Assembly: GCF_900106535.1 (NCBI RefSeq)
Contig: NZ_FNOH01000026.1
Coordinates: 1 to 47,391 of the forward strand
Source of the DNA: Myxococcus xanthus
GTDB lineage: Bacteria > Myxococcota > Myxococcia > Myxococcales > Myxococcaceae
DNA length: 47,391 nucleotides
Direction: 5' to 3'
Below are positions 1 through 7,106 of this stretch, piece by piece (within the stretch, counting starts at the first letter, position 1; each line of letters opens with the position of its first letter). The position numbers were made by a program, and so were the translations under genes. The notes under the pieces were generated by a model, which saw nothing but the letters and a program-made list of their open reading frames with translations, had not been told where the DNA came from and made no database searches.

Positions 1-90
1 CCTCGGTAAACCTGCTCTTTCTCACGACCGCCCTACCTCCTGGCCGCGAGGACTCTCTCACGCTTCAACTGGTCCGAAAATCGGGGGGCA
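1..90 (-). mobile_element. 5' end of an IS3-family element (runs off the left edge)
   Basis: Read on the minus strand, the element begins with TG at 90-89, followed by CCCCCC and a conserved tip of about 50 bases. A GTG codon at 25-23 then opens a frame reading VRKSRFTE, the usual start of an IS3-family OrfA (HTH_Tnp_1). The tip matches 46635-46684 in inverted orientation with a single C-run length difference, while the coding starts differ at several positions, so these are two diverged copies. Only the first eight codons of orfA are in the window. The IS3 assignment rests on the OrfA start; whether the copy is intact cannot be seen. Confidence 0.75.
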
Positions 91-133
91 GACCATATCG
101 AATCCCTATGGAGTTCACCCCTGGGAGAGGGCG

Positions 134-601
134 ATGAGCGGCGGAGAAGCTTGGCGGGGCGACTTCAAGGCACGCCTGTACGAACGGGTCCGAGAGCGAG
201 GCTACGACTCACTGACCGCTTTTGCTGAAGCGCGCCCTGCCGTTCCGCTGTACGTCCTGGCCGACGAGTTGGGCGACGACGTTGCTGCCGTACAGATTCT
301 AAGTGGCCTGATGTTCGAGGCGGAGCAGCGCAAGCAAGTCACGCGCTTGGTTCGTGACGTCCTCGTGCGCGAGTTGGCCGAGCGGTTCCCGAATGGCTGG
401 CCGGACGTGCTGGATGAGGCATCCCGTGTCGAAGCTGCGATGGGTCTCGGGTCCTGGTTCGCCTACACCCCACTAACCCACAGGGGGCGGGTTGACCGGG
501 CAGGGAATGCGCTTCTCGCCAATCCACCGCCTACCGGCTGGAGACCACTCGGACCCGACGACGAGCTTCTACGGATGCTTCTCCCCGACGAAGAAGCCTG
601 A
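134..601 (+). CDS. unknown conserved protein, paralogue A
   Basis: A 155-residue soluble protein of unknown function, without signal peptide or membrane segment. An AG-rich ribosome binding site (gggagaggg) lies just before the ATG. It is clearly paralogous to the gene at 2533-3003. The shared blocks are an N-terminal LYERVRERGYDSLTAFAE, a central KQVTRLVR, and a C-terminal GWRPLGPDDELLR ending LLPDEEA. The middle is more divergent. I recognise no catalytic motif. Each paralogue is followed within about 40 bases by the same structured non-coding block, so gene and block behave as a unit. Roles such as immunity protein or element accessory factor would be guesses. Confidence 0.8.
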   Translation: MSGGEAWRGDFKARLYERVRERGYDSLTAFAEARPAVPLYVLADELGDDVAAVQILSGLMFEAEQRKQVTRLVRDVLVRELAERFPNGWPDVLDEASRVEAAMGLGSWFAYTPLTHRGRVDRAGNALLANPPPTGWRPLGPDDELLRMLLPDEEA

Positions 602-640
602 CCACGAGGGCGGCTGGTGAGTCAGCGCCGATGCCGCCAT

Positions 641-783
641 GTGTCCCCAGTGTGCCCCTCCAGCGTGGTTCGAGGTGGCACACCGGGGAGCTACATGGGG
701 CGGGACGGGATGACGTCTCCGAGCGAAGCCGGGGCACCAGCGGGTAACAGCGCGTCCTGCTTGGGGTTTCCTGGTGCCTTGGC
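641..783 (+). other. conserved structured block, copy 1 (two hairpins)
   Basis: Two consecutive hairpins lie downstream of paralogue A. Hairpin A (644-689) pairs TCCCC and GTGTGCC with GGCACAC and GGGGA, with an inner CCTC/GAGG. It is almost identical to 3045-3090. Hairpin B has a 13-bp stem (728-740 with 771-783, two G-T wobbles) around a 30-base loop (741-770). That loop is identical at 28 of 30 positions to the loop of the second copy, whereas the stem sequence is entirely different in the two copies yet paired in both. It could be a structured RNA, a recombination site, or both. The 3' boundary of the shared sequence is GTTTCCT, ending at 772. Confidence 0.6.
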
Positions 784-851
784 GAAGGTGACGCTCATCT
801 ACGTCATCGAGTCCGCGCGGTAGTTCCGCGAGGTCATCGGCAGGAAGTCCC

Positions 852-932
852 CTGGGGATTCAGTCACCGCGTCGCGGGGCTGAATCCCCAGCGTCGTTTC
901 AAGGCGAAGGTCCGTGCGTGAATCGCACGGAC
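852..932. terminator. two adjacent hairpins between convergent genes
   Basis: The first hairpin pairs CTGGGGATTCAG (852-863) with CTGAATCCCCAG (880-891), a perfect 12-bp stem followed on the plus strand by cgtcgtttc. The second pairs GTCCGTGCG (910-918) with CGCACGGAC (924-932) around a 5-base loop, immediately beyond the stop of the minus-strand protease gene. They fit as terminators for the plus-strand unit and the protease respectively; neither has a long T run. Confidence 0.6.
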
Positions 933-939
933 GCTTCAC

Positions 940-2274
940 TCACGGGAACGCGACGGTGAAGATGTTCGCGGGGCCCAGGTTGATGGTGTCGGTGTTGACG
1001 GTCACTCCAGCGCCGCCGCCGTTCACCGCCTGCCAGTACTTGGGATAGCCCGGAGTGAGTGTGCCCAGGACCACGCCGTCGCCGGTGGCGATGGTGGAGA
1101 GACCCGTGCCGGCCATCTTCCAAATGCGGAAGGTCTCCCAGTTGCCGGGAGCCATCTCCCAGGCGTTCAGCGTCGAGCCACCACCGTTCGTCGCCTGGAC
1201 GAAGTTGCCGTTGATGGTCTGGAGTTGGACAAGGTCGCCCGTCACCAGGTCATTGCCGTCCAGGTCCACCAACTGGAACCGCTCCCAAGGCCCCACTGCG
1301 ACGCGATTGGCGTCCACCATGGCGCCACCGCCGCCCTCGGCCACCAGGTAGTCGCCGTTTGAAGCACGAAGCGTGATGGTCCTCGAATAGAGCCGCGTCA
1401 CCGTCACGACGTCGAGCGTGCTCAGCGCGTTGCGCTGCCCGATGGTCTGTCCACCCCGGCCCTCGATGGTCGGCCGCCCGTTCTTCGAGCCCTGCATCGG
1501 GCCGTAGTGCATGATGGAGCCGAAGTCATAGCCAAAGAAGTCGTCGTCCTCGTTGTTGTTCTGCTGGAACTGGGACGCCGCGCCCGCCACCATGTTCTCC
1601 CACCGGATGATGACGTAGGTGTCGCGGTCCTGGCGGTTGTGCTCGTGGTTGAGTCCCAGGCTGTGTCCCAGCTCGTGGATGATGGTGCCCGTGCTGCAAC
1701 TGCCATCCAGCCACACCCCTTGTTGCCCACCCAGACGGCCATAGTGGGCGGAGCATCCGGTGCCCGACTGGATGCGAACGTAGTCAGGATATTGCGCCGC
1801 GTTGTTCGCCGTGCGGAGCACGAACGAGATGTGGGTCCGGTCATGCCAGTGATTGATGGCGTCCTGGATTCGATTCTGGTTCGCAACGCCCGAGTCGATG
1901 GTGTACGGAACCACGGCGTTGGGCCAGCGCGAGTTCAGGTCGGTCTTGGCGAGGCCCTGGGCTCGGGGGCCCGAGGCATCCAGCCCCAGGGCCTTCACCT
2001 CGCGCACGCGCGCCTCCATCTGCTGCACCGTCCCCAGGACCATGTCGCCCTCTTGGATGGCCAGACCGTCCACCTCGGCATACGTGACCGGGACGAACTT
2101 CTCCCGCATGTTGCTCCAGATGTAGCCCTCGCGAATCGGGGCCCCCGCTGGTACTCGGGCCATTTCCGGGTCCAGGTTGAGCCCCGGCGCCAGGTTCTCC
2201 TCTCCACAGGCGATGAGCAGCAAACTCGGGATGAATAGTGCGGACAACGCCAACCTCGAAAGGTCTCGTGACAT
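940..2274 (-). CDS. astacin-type (M12A) zinc metalloprotease lipoprotein with C-terminal trefoil repeats
   Basis: A 444-residue predicted lipoprotein protease. The ATG at 2274 has GGAGAA just upstream; the longer frame has no signal sequence. Residues 1-23 are a lipoprotein signal ending LLLIAC, which predicts outer-membrane or surface anchoring. The catalytic domain (about 105-290) carries HELGHSLGLNHE, with zinc ligands His200, His204 and His210 and general base Glu201, followed by the Met-turn SIMHY near 253. From about 300 to the end are three beta-trefoil-like repeats of the fascin/ricin type (pattern ASNGxYLVAEGGGG). In the family these enzymes are secreted endopeptidases, and the trefoil could bind glycans or surfaces. 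The substrate is unknown, but a role in predation is plausible. Confidence 0.9.
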   Translation of the reverse strand: MSRDLSRLALSALFIPSLLLIACGEENLAPGLNLDPEMARVPAGAPIREGYIWSNMREKFVPVTYAEVDGLAIQEGDMVLGTVQQMEARVREVKALGLDASGPRAQGLAKTDLNSRWPNAVVPYTIDSGVANQNRIQDAINHWHDRTHISFVLRTANNAAQYPDYVRIQSGTGCSAHYGRLGGQQGVWLDGSCSTGTIIHELGHSLGLNHEHNRQDRDTYVIIRWENMVAGAASQFQQNNNEDDDFFGYDFGSIMHYGPMQGSKNGRPTIEGRGGQTIGQRNALSTLDVVTVTRLYSRTITLRASNGDYLVAEGGGGAMVDANRVAVGPWERFQLVDLDGNDLVTGDLVQLQTINGNFVQATNGGGSTLNAWEMAPGNWETFRIWKMAGTGLSTIATGDGVVLGTLTPGYPKYWQAVNGGGAGVTVNTDTINLGPANIFTVAFP

Positions 2275-2532
2275 GATTTCTCCACTTCTTGTGAGGATTT
2301 CGGGGCGGCGTATATCAGAAGGAGTCTGGTTTTGTTGCGAGGATTCGGGGCACACCTCTGCCATTGCCTTGGTGACGCGTCAGGGCTGACTGGGTCGAGG
2401 TTGACTCGTGTGGGTTTGTGGAGGTGATGTGCATCTCCAGGGGTTCGGCTTGGATTGGGTGCGGGCTGGGGCCCTGGTGTGGAGACGACCTTCAAGAAGC
2501 GCGGGTCTTCGATCCACCAAAGGGAGGAGCCG

Positions 2533-3003
2533 ATGACCGATGGACATTCATGGCGGGGAAACTGGAAGTCCCGCTTGTATGAGCGCGTCCGAGAACGGGG
2601 CTACGACTCCCTTACGGCTTTTGCCGAGTCCCGTCCCACCGCATCGCTGGTGGCACTGGCCGAGGAGCTTGGGCCGGACGACGTTGCCGGAGTCCAGGTG
2701 TACGATGGTCTGGTGATCGAGGCGGTGCGAAGCAAGCAAGTGACCCGCTTGGTTCGTGGACAACTCGTGCGCGAGCTGTGGGGCAGCCTCCCTGATGGTT
2801 GGCCTGCCGTGTTGGATGACGACAACCGCTTCAAGGTCGCCAAAGCACTTGGCCTTTGGTCCGGTATCGTCCCAGACACCCACAGGGAGAGGGTGCGGCT
2901 AGCCAGGGAGGCGCTTCGCGCCAACCCTCCCCCGGCTGGCTGGCGCCCGCTCGGACCCGACGACGAGCTTCTACGGACACTCCTCCCCGACGAAGAAGCC
3001 TGA
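2533..3003 (+). CDS. unknown conserved protein, paralogue B
   Basis: A 156-residue soluble protein, paralogue of 134-601. GGGAGGAG at 2522-2529 sets the ATG at 2533; a longer in-frame extension to 2455 lacks a ribosome binding site. The ends are most alike between the paralogues (LYERVRERGYDSLTAFAE near the start, GPDDELLRTLLPDEEA at the end), and the central 60 residues differ more. That pattern fits a specificity region between conserved ends, but with two sequences this is only a suggestion. No recognised domain. Immediately downstream comes the second structured block and then a tRNA 3' half, which places the gene at the edge of a probable integrated element. Confidence 0.82.
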   Translation: MTDGHSWRGNWKSRLYERVRERGYDSLTAFAESRPTASLVALAEELGPDDVAGVQVYDGLVIEAVRSKQVTRLVRGQLVRELWGSLPDGWPAVLDDDNRFKVAKALGLWSGIVPDTHRERVRLAREALRANPPPAGWRPLGPDDELLRTLLPDEEA

Positions 3004-3044
3004 CCATCAGGGGGGCGGTGAGTCGGTGCCGAAGTCTCCATGTG

Positions 3045-3180
3045 TCCCCAGTGTGCCCCTCCAGCGTGGTTCGAGGTGGCACACCGGGGAACGACATGGG
3101 ACGGGGCGGGAGGATGAACCCGAGGGAAATCAAGGCGATAGGGGGTAACAGCACGTCCTGCTTGGGGTTTCCTATCGTCC
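3045..3180 (+). other. conserved structured block, copy 2 (constant loop, different stem)
   Basis: Same arrangement as 641-783. Hairpin A spans 3045-3090 with only trivial changes. In hairpin B, GGCGATAG (3134-3141) pairs with CTATCGTC (3172-3179), with one G-T wobble, around a 30-base loop (3142-3171) that is nearly identical to copy 1. None of the eight stem pairs except the closing ones is shared in sequence with copy 1, yet pairing is kept. The shared sequence ends in GTTTCCT at 3173 and what follows is tRNA-derived. The left arm is therefore complementary to the sequence lying beyond the apparent element boundary. Confidence 0.6.
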
Positions 3181-3213
3181 TGCCCACGGGTTCAAGTCCC
3201 GTACTCCTCGCCA
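3169..3213 (+). tRNA. 3' half of a tRNA gene (displaced fragment, probable attachment site)
   Basis: A perfect T-arm (ACGGG 3186-3190, loop TTCAAGT, CCCGT 3198-3202) is followed by seven acceptor bases ACTCCTC, discriminator G and an encoded CCA at 3211-3213. Counting back with canonical numbering gives a 5-base variable loop (TGCCC) and places TTCCTAT (3169-3175) as the anticodon loop, with U33, anticodon CCT and A37, which would be an arginine tRNA. There is no matching 5' acceptor (GAGGAGT), D-arm or 5' anticodon strand upstream. This is therefore not a functional gene here but the displaced 3' half expected at one end of an element integrated in an anticodon loop. The amino-acid identity is tentative. 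Confidence 0.65.
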
Positions 3214-3218
3214 ATGAG

Positions 3219-3250
3219 AAGGGCCCGGAATCGCAAGGCTCCGGGCCCTT
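3219..3250 (+). terminator. Rho-independent terminator of the original tRNA gene
   Basis: AAGGGCCCGGA (3219-3229) pairs perfectly with TCCGGGCCCTT (3240-3250) over 11 bp around a 10-base loop, five bases after the CCA. This is the normal position for a tRNA terminator, and it supports the reading that the chromosome lies to the right of 3213 and the integrated element to the left. Confidence 0.8.
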
Positions 3251-3303
3251 CGTCTCCGCGGGGAGCGACTTCCGCCCCGGCCCTTGCTCAGCTCAATCCC
3301 TGC

Positions 3304-3654
3304 TCAGTTTTGATATGGACAGGGAACCACCTTGCACGGGAACTTGGTGCAATCGTAGCACTTGAACTGCTGGTAGACCCCGTTATCACACGACATCATG
3401 ATGTGCTTGTAATACCGGGTCGTGACACCCCAGTCATCGTTCGAGCCGTCGCAGTACAGGGTCCGCTCACCCACCATCTCCGCGGGGTCGAACGCCGAGC
3501 TCGTGTAGTACCAGGTACGAACCTCATTGGCCGGGAGCGTCTGAGATTGCGAGTCAAGAGTGCTGCCCTCATCCACGGGGCCAGCACCGGTACCACAAGC
3601 CGCCAGCAGGCCGGAGACCACCACGAATGCCAACACGGACGGACGCATCATCAT
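3304..3654 (-). CDS. small Cys-containing lipoprotein
   Basis: A lipoprotein of about 116 residues starting in a run of three ATG codons (3654, 3651, 3648) behind GAGGAAC; which one is used cannot be decided. The signal sequence ends VVSGLLAAC, a good lipobox. The mature part has a YY pair, VGERTLYCDG, WGVTTRYY and a Cys-rich tail (YDCTKFPCKVVPC). It resembles the small DUF6289-type secreted proteins common in myxobacteria, though that name is only a guess. It is transcribed divergently from the LysR-type regulator at 3780; the shared 125-bp upstream region makes it a possible target of that regulator. Confidence 0.75.
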   Translation of the reverse strand: MMMRPSVLAFVVVSGLLAACGTGAGPVDEGSTLDSQSQTLPANEVRTWYYTSSAFDPAEMVGERTLYCDGSNDDWGVTTRYYKHIMMSCDNGVYQQFKCYDCTKFPCKVVPCPYQN

Positions 3655-3779
3655 TGTTCCTCGGTTGAAGGAGTACCCACCTCGGGCGGGCCTCCGGATT
3701 GAGTCAGACATGTGCCTTCCGAGGGGTTGTTGCGTCCAACGCATTGATGGCATCCAAGTTCATGCAGTAGCCTCATGAC

Positions 3780-4691
3780 ATGTCCCAGGAGAGCACCCTC
3801 GAGGCGCGAGACCTCCGCCTCATCCAGGCCATCGTCGAGGAGGGCAGCGTGACGCGCGCGGCGCGGCGGCTGTACCTGAGCCAGTCGGCGATCAGCCACC
3901 AGCTTTCAGGGCTCGAAACGCGGCTCGGAGTCACCCTCTTCGAGCGCGTGCGCAAGCGCATGGTCATCACGCCCGCGGGCCAACGGCTGGCGGCGCTCGC
4001 CGCCGAGGTGCTGCCGAGGCTCGCACGGGAACAGGCCCTGCTGCGCGCCGCGCTGACGCCCACGCCGCCACGTCCCTTGCGCCTCGCCGCCCAGTGCTAC
4101 ACCTGCTACCAGTGGCTGCCGCGGTTGCTGACGGGGCTGTCCACAGCGCACCCAGAGGTGGACCTGCGGCTGGACGTGGAAGCCACGCGCTCGGCGGAAG
4201 CGGCCCTGCTCGAAGACCGGCTGGACGTGGCCCTCTGTTGCTACCCCGTGAGCACTCCCGGGCTCGTCTCCACGCCCCTCTTCCGCGATGAGCTCGTGGC
4301 CGTGCTGCCCGCGGGCCACCCGCTGGCCGCGCGCCCCTACGTCAGCGGACCGGACCTGACAGAGCAGGCCGTCTACTTCTACCCGCTCCCCGCGGAGGAC
4401 GAGGAGCGCTTCCGCCGAGAGCTCCTGCCACGGAGGCCCGATGCACTGCGCGTCCGCACGCTTCCACTCACCGAGGCCATGGTGGAGCTGGTGCGGAGCG
4501 GGCACGGGGTGTCCCTCATCGCGCGCTGGTCACTCGGGCCGCACCTGGCACAAGGGGGGCTCGTCACCCGCGGCCTCGGTCGCAAGGGCTACTGGCGACA
4601 GTGGAGCGCGGTGCACAAGCGTCACAGCCCACTCGCCCCGGCGCTCGCCACACTCGTGGACCTGCTGCGCAGCGCGGTGCTCTCCGCCTGA
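3780..4691 (+). CDS. LysR-family transcriptional regulator, MetR-like
   Basis: A 303-residue LysR-type regulator. The N-terminal winged helix-turn-helix reads SVTRAARRLYLSQSAISHQL (residues 23-42), followed by the linker helix. The effector domain has the MetR-like signature QCYTCYQWLP near residue 105 and a VYFYPLP segment near 200, which parallel the equivalent blocks of MetR. MetR controls methionine biosynthesis with homocysteine as co-inducer; here no met gene is adjacent, so the regulon is unknown. LysR proteins usually control the divergent neighbour, which would be the lipoprotein at 3304-3654. The ATG at 3780 has only a weak ribosome binding site. Confidence 0.88.
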   Translation: MSQESTLEARDLRLIQAIVEEGSVTRAARRLYLSQSAISHQLSGLETRLGVTLFERVRKRMVITPAGQRLAALAAEVLPRLAREQALLRAALTPTPPRPLRLAAQCYTCYQWLPRLLTGLSTAHPEVDLRLDVEATRSAEAALLEDRLDVALCCYPVSTPGLVSTPLFRDELVAVLPAGHPLAARPYVSGPDLTEQAVYFYPLPAEDEERFRRELLPRRPDALRVRTLPLTEAMVELVRSGHGVSLIARWSLGPHLAQGGLVTRGLGRKGYWRQWSAVHKRHSPLAPALATLVDLLRSAVLSA

Positions 4692-4714
4692 GCAGCCTGG
4701 GTCGCGAGGGAGAC

Positions 4715-4763
4715 CCCGGAGCATCAGGAAATGCTCCAATCATGATCCAACCATGATGCTCCG
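4715..4763 (+). terminator. terminator with two alternative pairings
   Basis: CCGGAGCATCA (4715-4725) pairs perfectly with TGATGCTCCGG (4753-4763). The same left arm can instead pair GGAGCAT (4717-4723) with ATGCTCC (4730-4736). The two hairpins are mutually exclusive. The simplest reading is a terminator after the LysR gene with an internal duplication. Confidence 0.6.
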
Positions 4764-4827
4764 GCCGGCCAGATGGGCCTTTATCGGCGTCATTCCCTGA
4801 CGCCGGAAGTCCGGAGGAAGCCCGCCC

Positions 4828-5375
4828 TTGTCCGCTCGATTGTCATTCCTGGCCCCGCTCACCCTGCTCACGCTCCACGGCTGTGACGCCGCTCCATCTG
4901 ACTCCGCCCCTCTCCGCACACAGTCCGCGGAATTGGCGCCCGCCACCGGCCCGGTGACGCTCGTGACGGACCTCAACGTCACGTCCCTGGCACGCCAGCT
5001 CTCCCTCTCGGACCAGTTCACCCGCATGGGGGGCTCCGTCTACTTCTCGGCCACCGGGACGGGCGTGGGCCAGGAGCTGTGGCGCACGGATGGTACGCCC
5101 CAGGGCACCACCCTCGTGCGCGACATCATCCCGGGGCCCTGGGGGCACAGACCCCTCCCAGCTCACGGTGTGGAAGGAGCGGCTGTACTTCGTCGTCTCC
5201 CTGCCGTGGGGTGGCATCACGCTCTACGTCAGTGACGGAACGGCCGCCGGCACGCTCCCGCACGCGGTCATCGCTCCCGAGGGCCAGGGGGGGCGAAGTA
5301 CGTGGACTCCGCCTTCCCCACGCGCAACGGGCTGTGCCTGTCGCTGGTGTCGGGCGGCTTCGGGGCGGCGGACGA
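4828..5375 (+). pseudogene. frameshifted, truncated ELWxxDGT-repeat lipoprotein
   Basis: A TTG at 4828 behind GGAGGAAG (4812-4819) starts a lipoprotein signal ending LLTLHGC. The first frame runs through VYFSATG and GQELWRTDGTPQGTTLV, then loses homology near 5145. The protein continues in the next frame (QLTVWKERLYFV, LYVSDGTAAGT) and seems to shift again near 5290 into a third frame (KYVDSAFPTRNG). It stops making sense near 5375, where minus-strand phage sequence begins. The intact relative at 21979-23508 is 509 residues with many such repeats, so this remnant is both frameshifted and cut short. Confidence 0.75.
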
Positions 5376-5384
5376 GCGGGGTGG

Positions 5385-5455
5385 GATGGCACGAGGGCGA
5401 GGGACATCAGCTCGCCGCCGAAGCCGTTGAATTCGGTGTCCAGGTAGTAGCGCAT
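5385..5455 (-). pseudogene. 5' fragment of a phage-type 3'-5' exonuclease gene
   Basis: Starting at an ATG at 5455-5453, the frame reads MRYYLDTEFNGFGGELMSLA, which matches the first strand and catalytic DxE of DnaQ-like exonucleases encoded by many phages (DTEF, with Asp and Glu as metal ligands). After about 24 codons the similarity stops at the junction with the ELW-repeat remnant. The ATG overlaps the stop of the preceding open frame (TGATG), typical of tightly packed phage operons. Function is lost. Confidence 0.6.
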
Positions 5456-5816
5456 CACGTCTTCCTCGGGTTGGTGCTGCGATAACTGGCAGAGGTGGCC
5501 CGCGCAGCGAGGGGGAGCCGGCGACGCTCCAGCGCCTGGGCCAGCTTCTTCTCTGCCCGGTTCCGGTTCCGCGTCTCCCGTGCCTTGCGCGCTCTCTCCG
5601 CCCGGGCTGCGGCGTGGGCGGCTGCCTCCTCCGCGGGCGGAACCCCGTCAGCACGAGACGGACGGGCCCGTGCAGGGGCTGGATGCGGGCCAGTGCTGCC
5701 ACCTGCGCGACGCGGGCCTTGTACGCCATGGCCTTGTCGGACGGCACCAGCCCGCGGCCCTTGGCCGGGCGCCAGTCATCGTTGGCGCTGAGCGGGTACG
5801 GCAGCACGAGGCGCAT
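5455..5816 (-). pseudogene. RusA-like Holliday-junction resolvase remnant
   Basis: From the ATG at 5816 about 59 codons read like a RusA-family resolvase start: MRLVLPYPLSANDDW, then VPSDKAMAYK and PLHGPVRLVL. Then the frame changes and a basic, Ala/Arg-rich C-terminal tail (RNRNRAEKKLAQALERRRLP) runs in another frame to a TGA at 5457-5455. The catalytic Asp cluster of RusA lies in the missing middle. An internal deletion that joined RusA to a different downstream gene explains it best. Confidence 0.6.
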
Positions 5817-6380
5817 CTCGGCGCGGGGACACAACCTGACGCACCCGGGCGCGCAGCTCCGCCGGGGGCAGCACCTCAAGCAGACGGGGCAGGAGGCGCC
5901 ACTTGCTGGCGGAGCGGACGCCTCGCGCCGCGCCAGCGGACTCCAGCAGAGCCAGCATCTCTGGGCGCCACAGCAGGCGCGCGGTAGCGCCTGGGCTCGG
6001 GCTCGGGCTCGGGTTGTCCCGCGCCGGGCGCACCTCCTCGAGGACGACACCGCCGCCCTCGGCGCGGGCCAGCACCACGCCCCACCAGGACGGCACCAGC
6101 GCGCGGCCGCGCTCCAGGTGTCGCTCACCTGCGACGAGGGTGCAGCGGTCGAACACCGCGCTGTAGGACAACTCCTGGACCAGCAGGCGGCGCAGCGTGT
6201 CCGCGTCCGCCTTGACCTCCCAGGCGTGGAGGCACCCGGAGCCGATGGTGGCCACGTCCACCCGCACCAGCCCGCACTTCAGCCCCACCTCGTGGAGCAC
6301 CCGGGCGCCGGGCTACGTGCCCGCGGCGAGTTGGGCCAGGGGCTGGCGGATGTCCGCGTCGCGCAGGCACGTCACGGAAG
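5776..6380 (-). pseudogene. sce7726-family phage protein with in-frame stop
   Basis: The minus-strand frame begins with LRDADIR and GARVLHEVGL and continues with a clear sce7726-family core: HAWEVKADADTLRRL, YSAVFDRCTLV, ERHLERG and VPSWWGVV, ending around ELRARVR. A TAG at 6315-6313 interrupts the frame between DADIRQPLAQL and the core, so the N-terminal part is disconnected. The family is common in myxobacterial and phage genomes and its function is unknown. With RusA and the exonuclease fragment directly downstream on the same strand, it marks a decayed prophage segment. Confidence 0.65.
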
Positions 6381-6437
6381 GCTCCGGTAGAATGTGGCCG
6401 TGGGCTGGAGCGCCCACGAGCACGGGGGAACACAGCC

Positions 6438-6623
6438 ATGGCCGACAACAACGACAGCGCCGAAAGGACCGACTGGACGAAGGTGCTGCTCAAGTGCCCG
6501 GAGTGCGGGAAGGAGAAGCCGGTGGTTCCCGACTTCGGACTCATGACGCTGGGCGGGCATCCGCCATCCCCTCAGTTCAGGTGCAACGTGTGTCGCATCG
6601 CCATCGTGACCAGCCAACTCTGA
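6438..6623 (+). CDS. small zinc-ribbon-like protein
   Basis: A 61-residue protein starting at an ATG behind GGGGGAAC. Two CxxC pairs (CPEC near residue 20 and CNVC near residue 49) are spaced as in a minimal zinc ribbon; no other domain is present. The frame is intact although it sits between prophage and transposon remnants, and its reading direction is opposite to the phage genes. Role unknown; small zinc ribbons may bind nucleic acid or protein. Confidence 0.6.
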   Translation: MADNNDSAERTDWTKVLLKCPECGKEKPVVPDFGLMTLGGHPPSPQFRCNVCRIAIVTSQL

Positions 6624-6734
6624 CATATCAGGTGCGTGGCAGGGCCTGACTCGCTTCTTCCACGGCTCCGCGTCTGCCATGCGCGCCACCTTGCGCGCGC
6701 CGGCTCAGCGACGCCAGACGGGGTTCGTGCAGCG

Positions 6735-7020
6735 AATACGGGCCGACCGGTGCTGCTACTGCTGGACCAGGCCAGCTTTCACACCGTCCAGCGGTCGCAG
6801 GCCCTTGCTGCGCAGCTGGACATCCGCCTGCTCTGGTTGCCCAAGCAGCGTCCCGAGCTCAACGCCATGGACCACGTCTGGAGGGAGTTGAAGCTGCACA
6901 TCTCGGCCAATCGCCAGTACCCCAGCGTCGGTGCTCAGGTCGAGGCCGCCGTCCTGTGGGTGCTGTCGCTCACTCCCACCCGGGCCATCCGCAAGGTGGG
7001 TATCCTCGCGGAGGCAGCGA
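6735..7020 (+). mobile_element. IS630-family transposase C-terminal remnant
   Basis: The plus-strand frame shows the typical C-terminal half of an IS630 DDE transposase: VLLLLDQASFHT (second catalytic Asp), LLWLPKQRPELNAMDHVWRE (catalytic Glu region) and ALTPTRAIRK-like WVLSLTPTRA. The N-terminal half and both ends are missing and similarity ends near 7020. Just upstream, 6627-6650 repeats the terminal bases of the IS91 remnants (tcaggtgcgtggcagggc), so several insertions have met here. Confidence 0.75.
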
Positions 7021-7106
7021 GCTCCACGGCGAGGCGGCGGAGGTGGGCCAGGGCGACGGCGTCAAGGGAGTCGTCGTCGTACAGTCCGAGGTCGTAGTCC
7101 GAGGCC

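Noticed and set aside
728..783. Integron attC site
   Set aside because: The stem lacks paired RYYYAAC/GTTRRRY core sites and the loop is constant while the stem varies, opposite to attC.
3138..3213. A complete tRNA gene
   Set aside because: Only positions 32-76 fit. No D-arm or 5' acceptor strand pairs with ACTCCTC.
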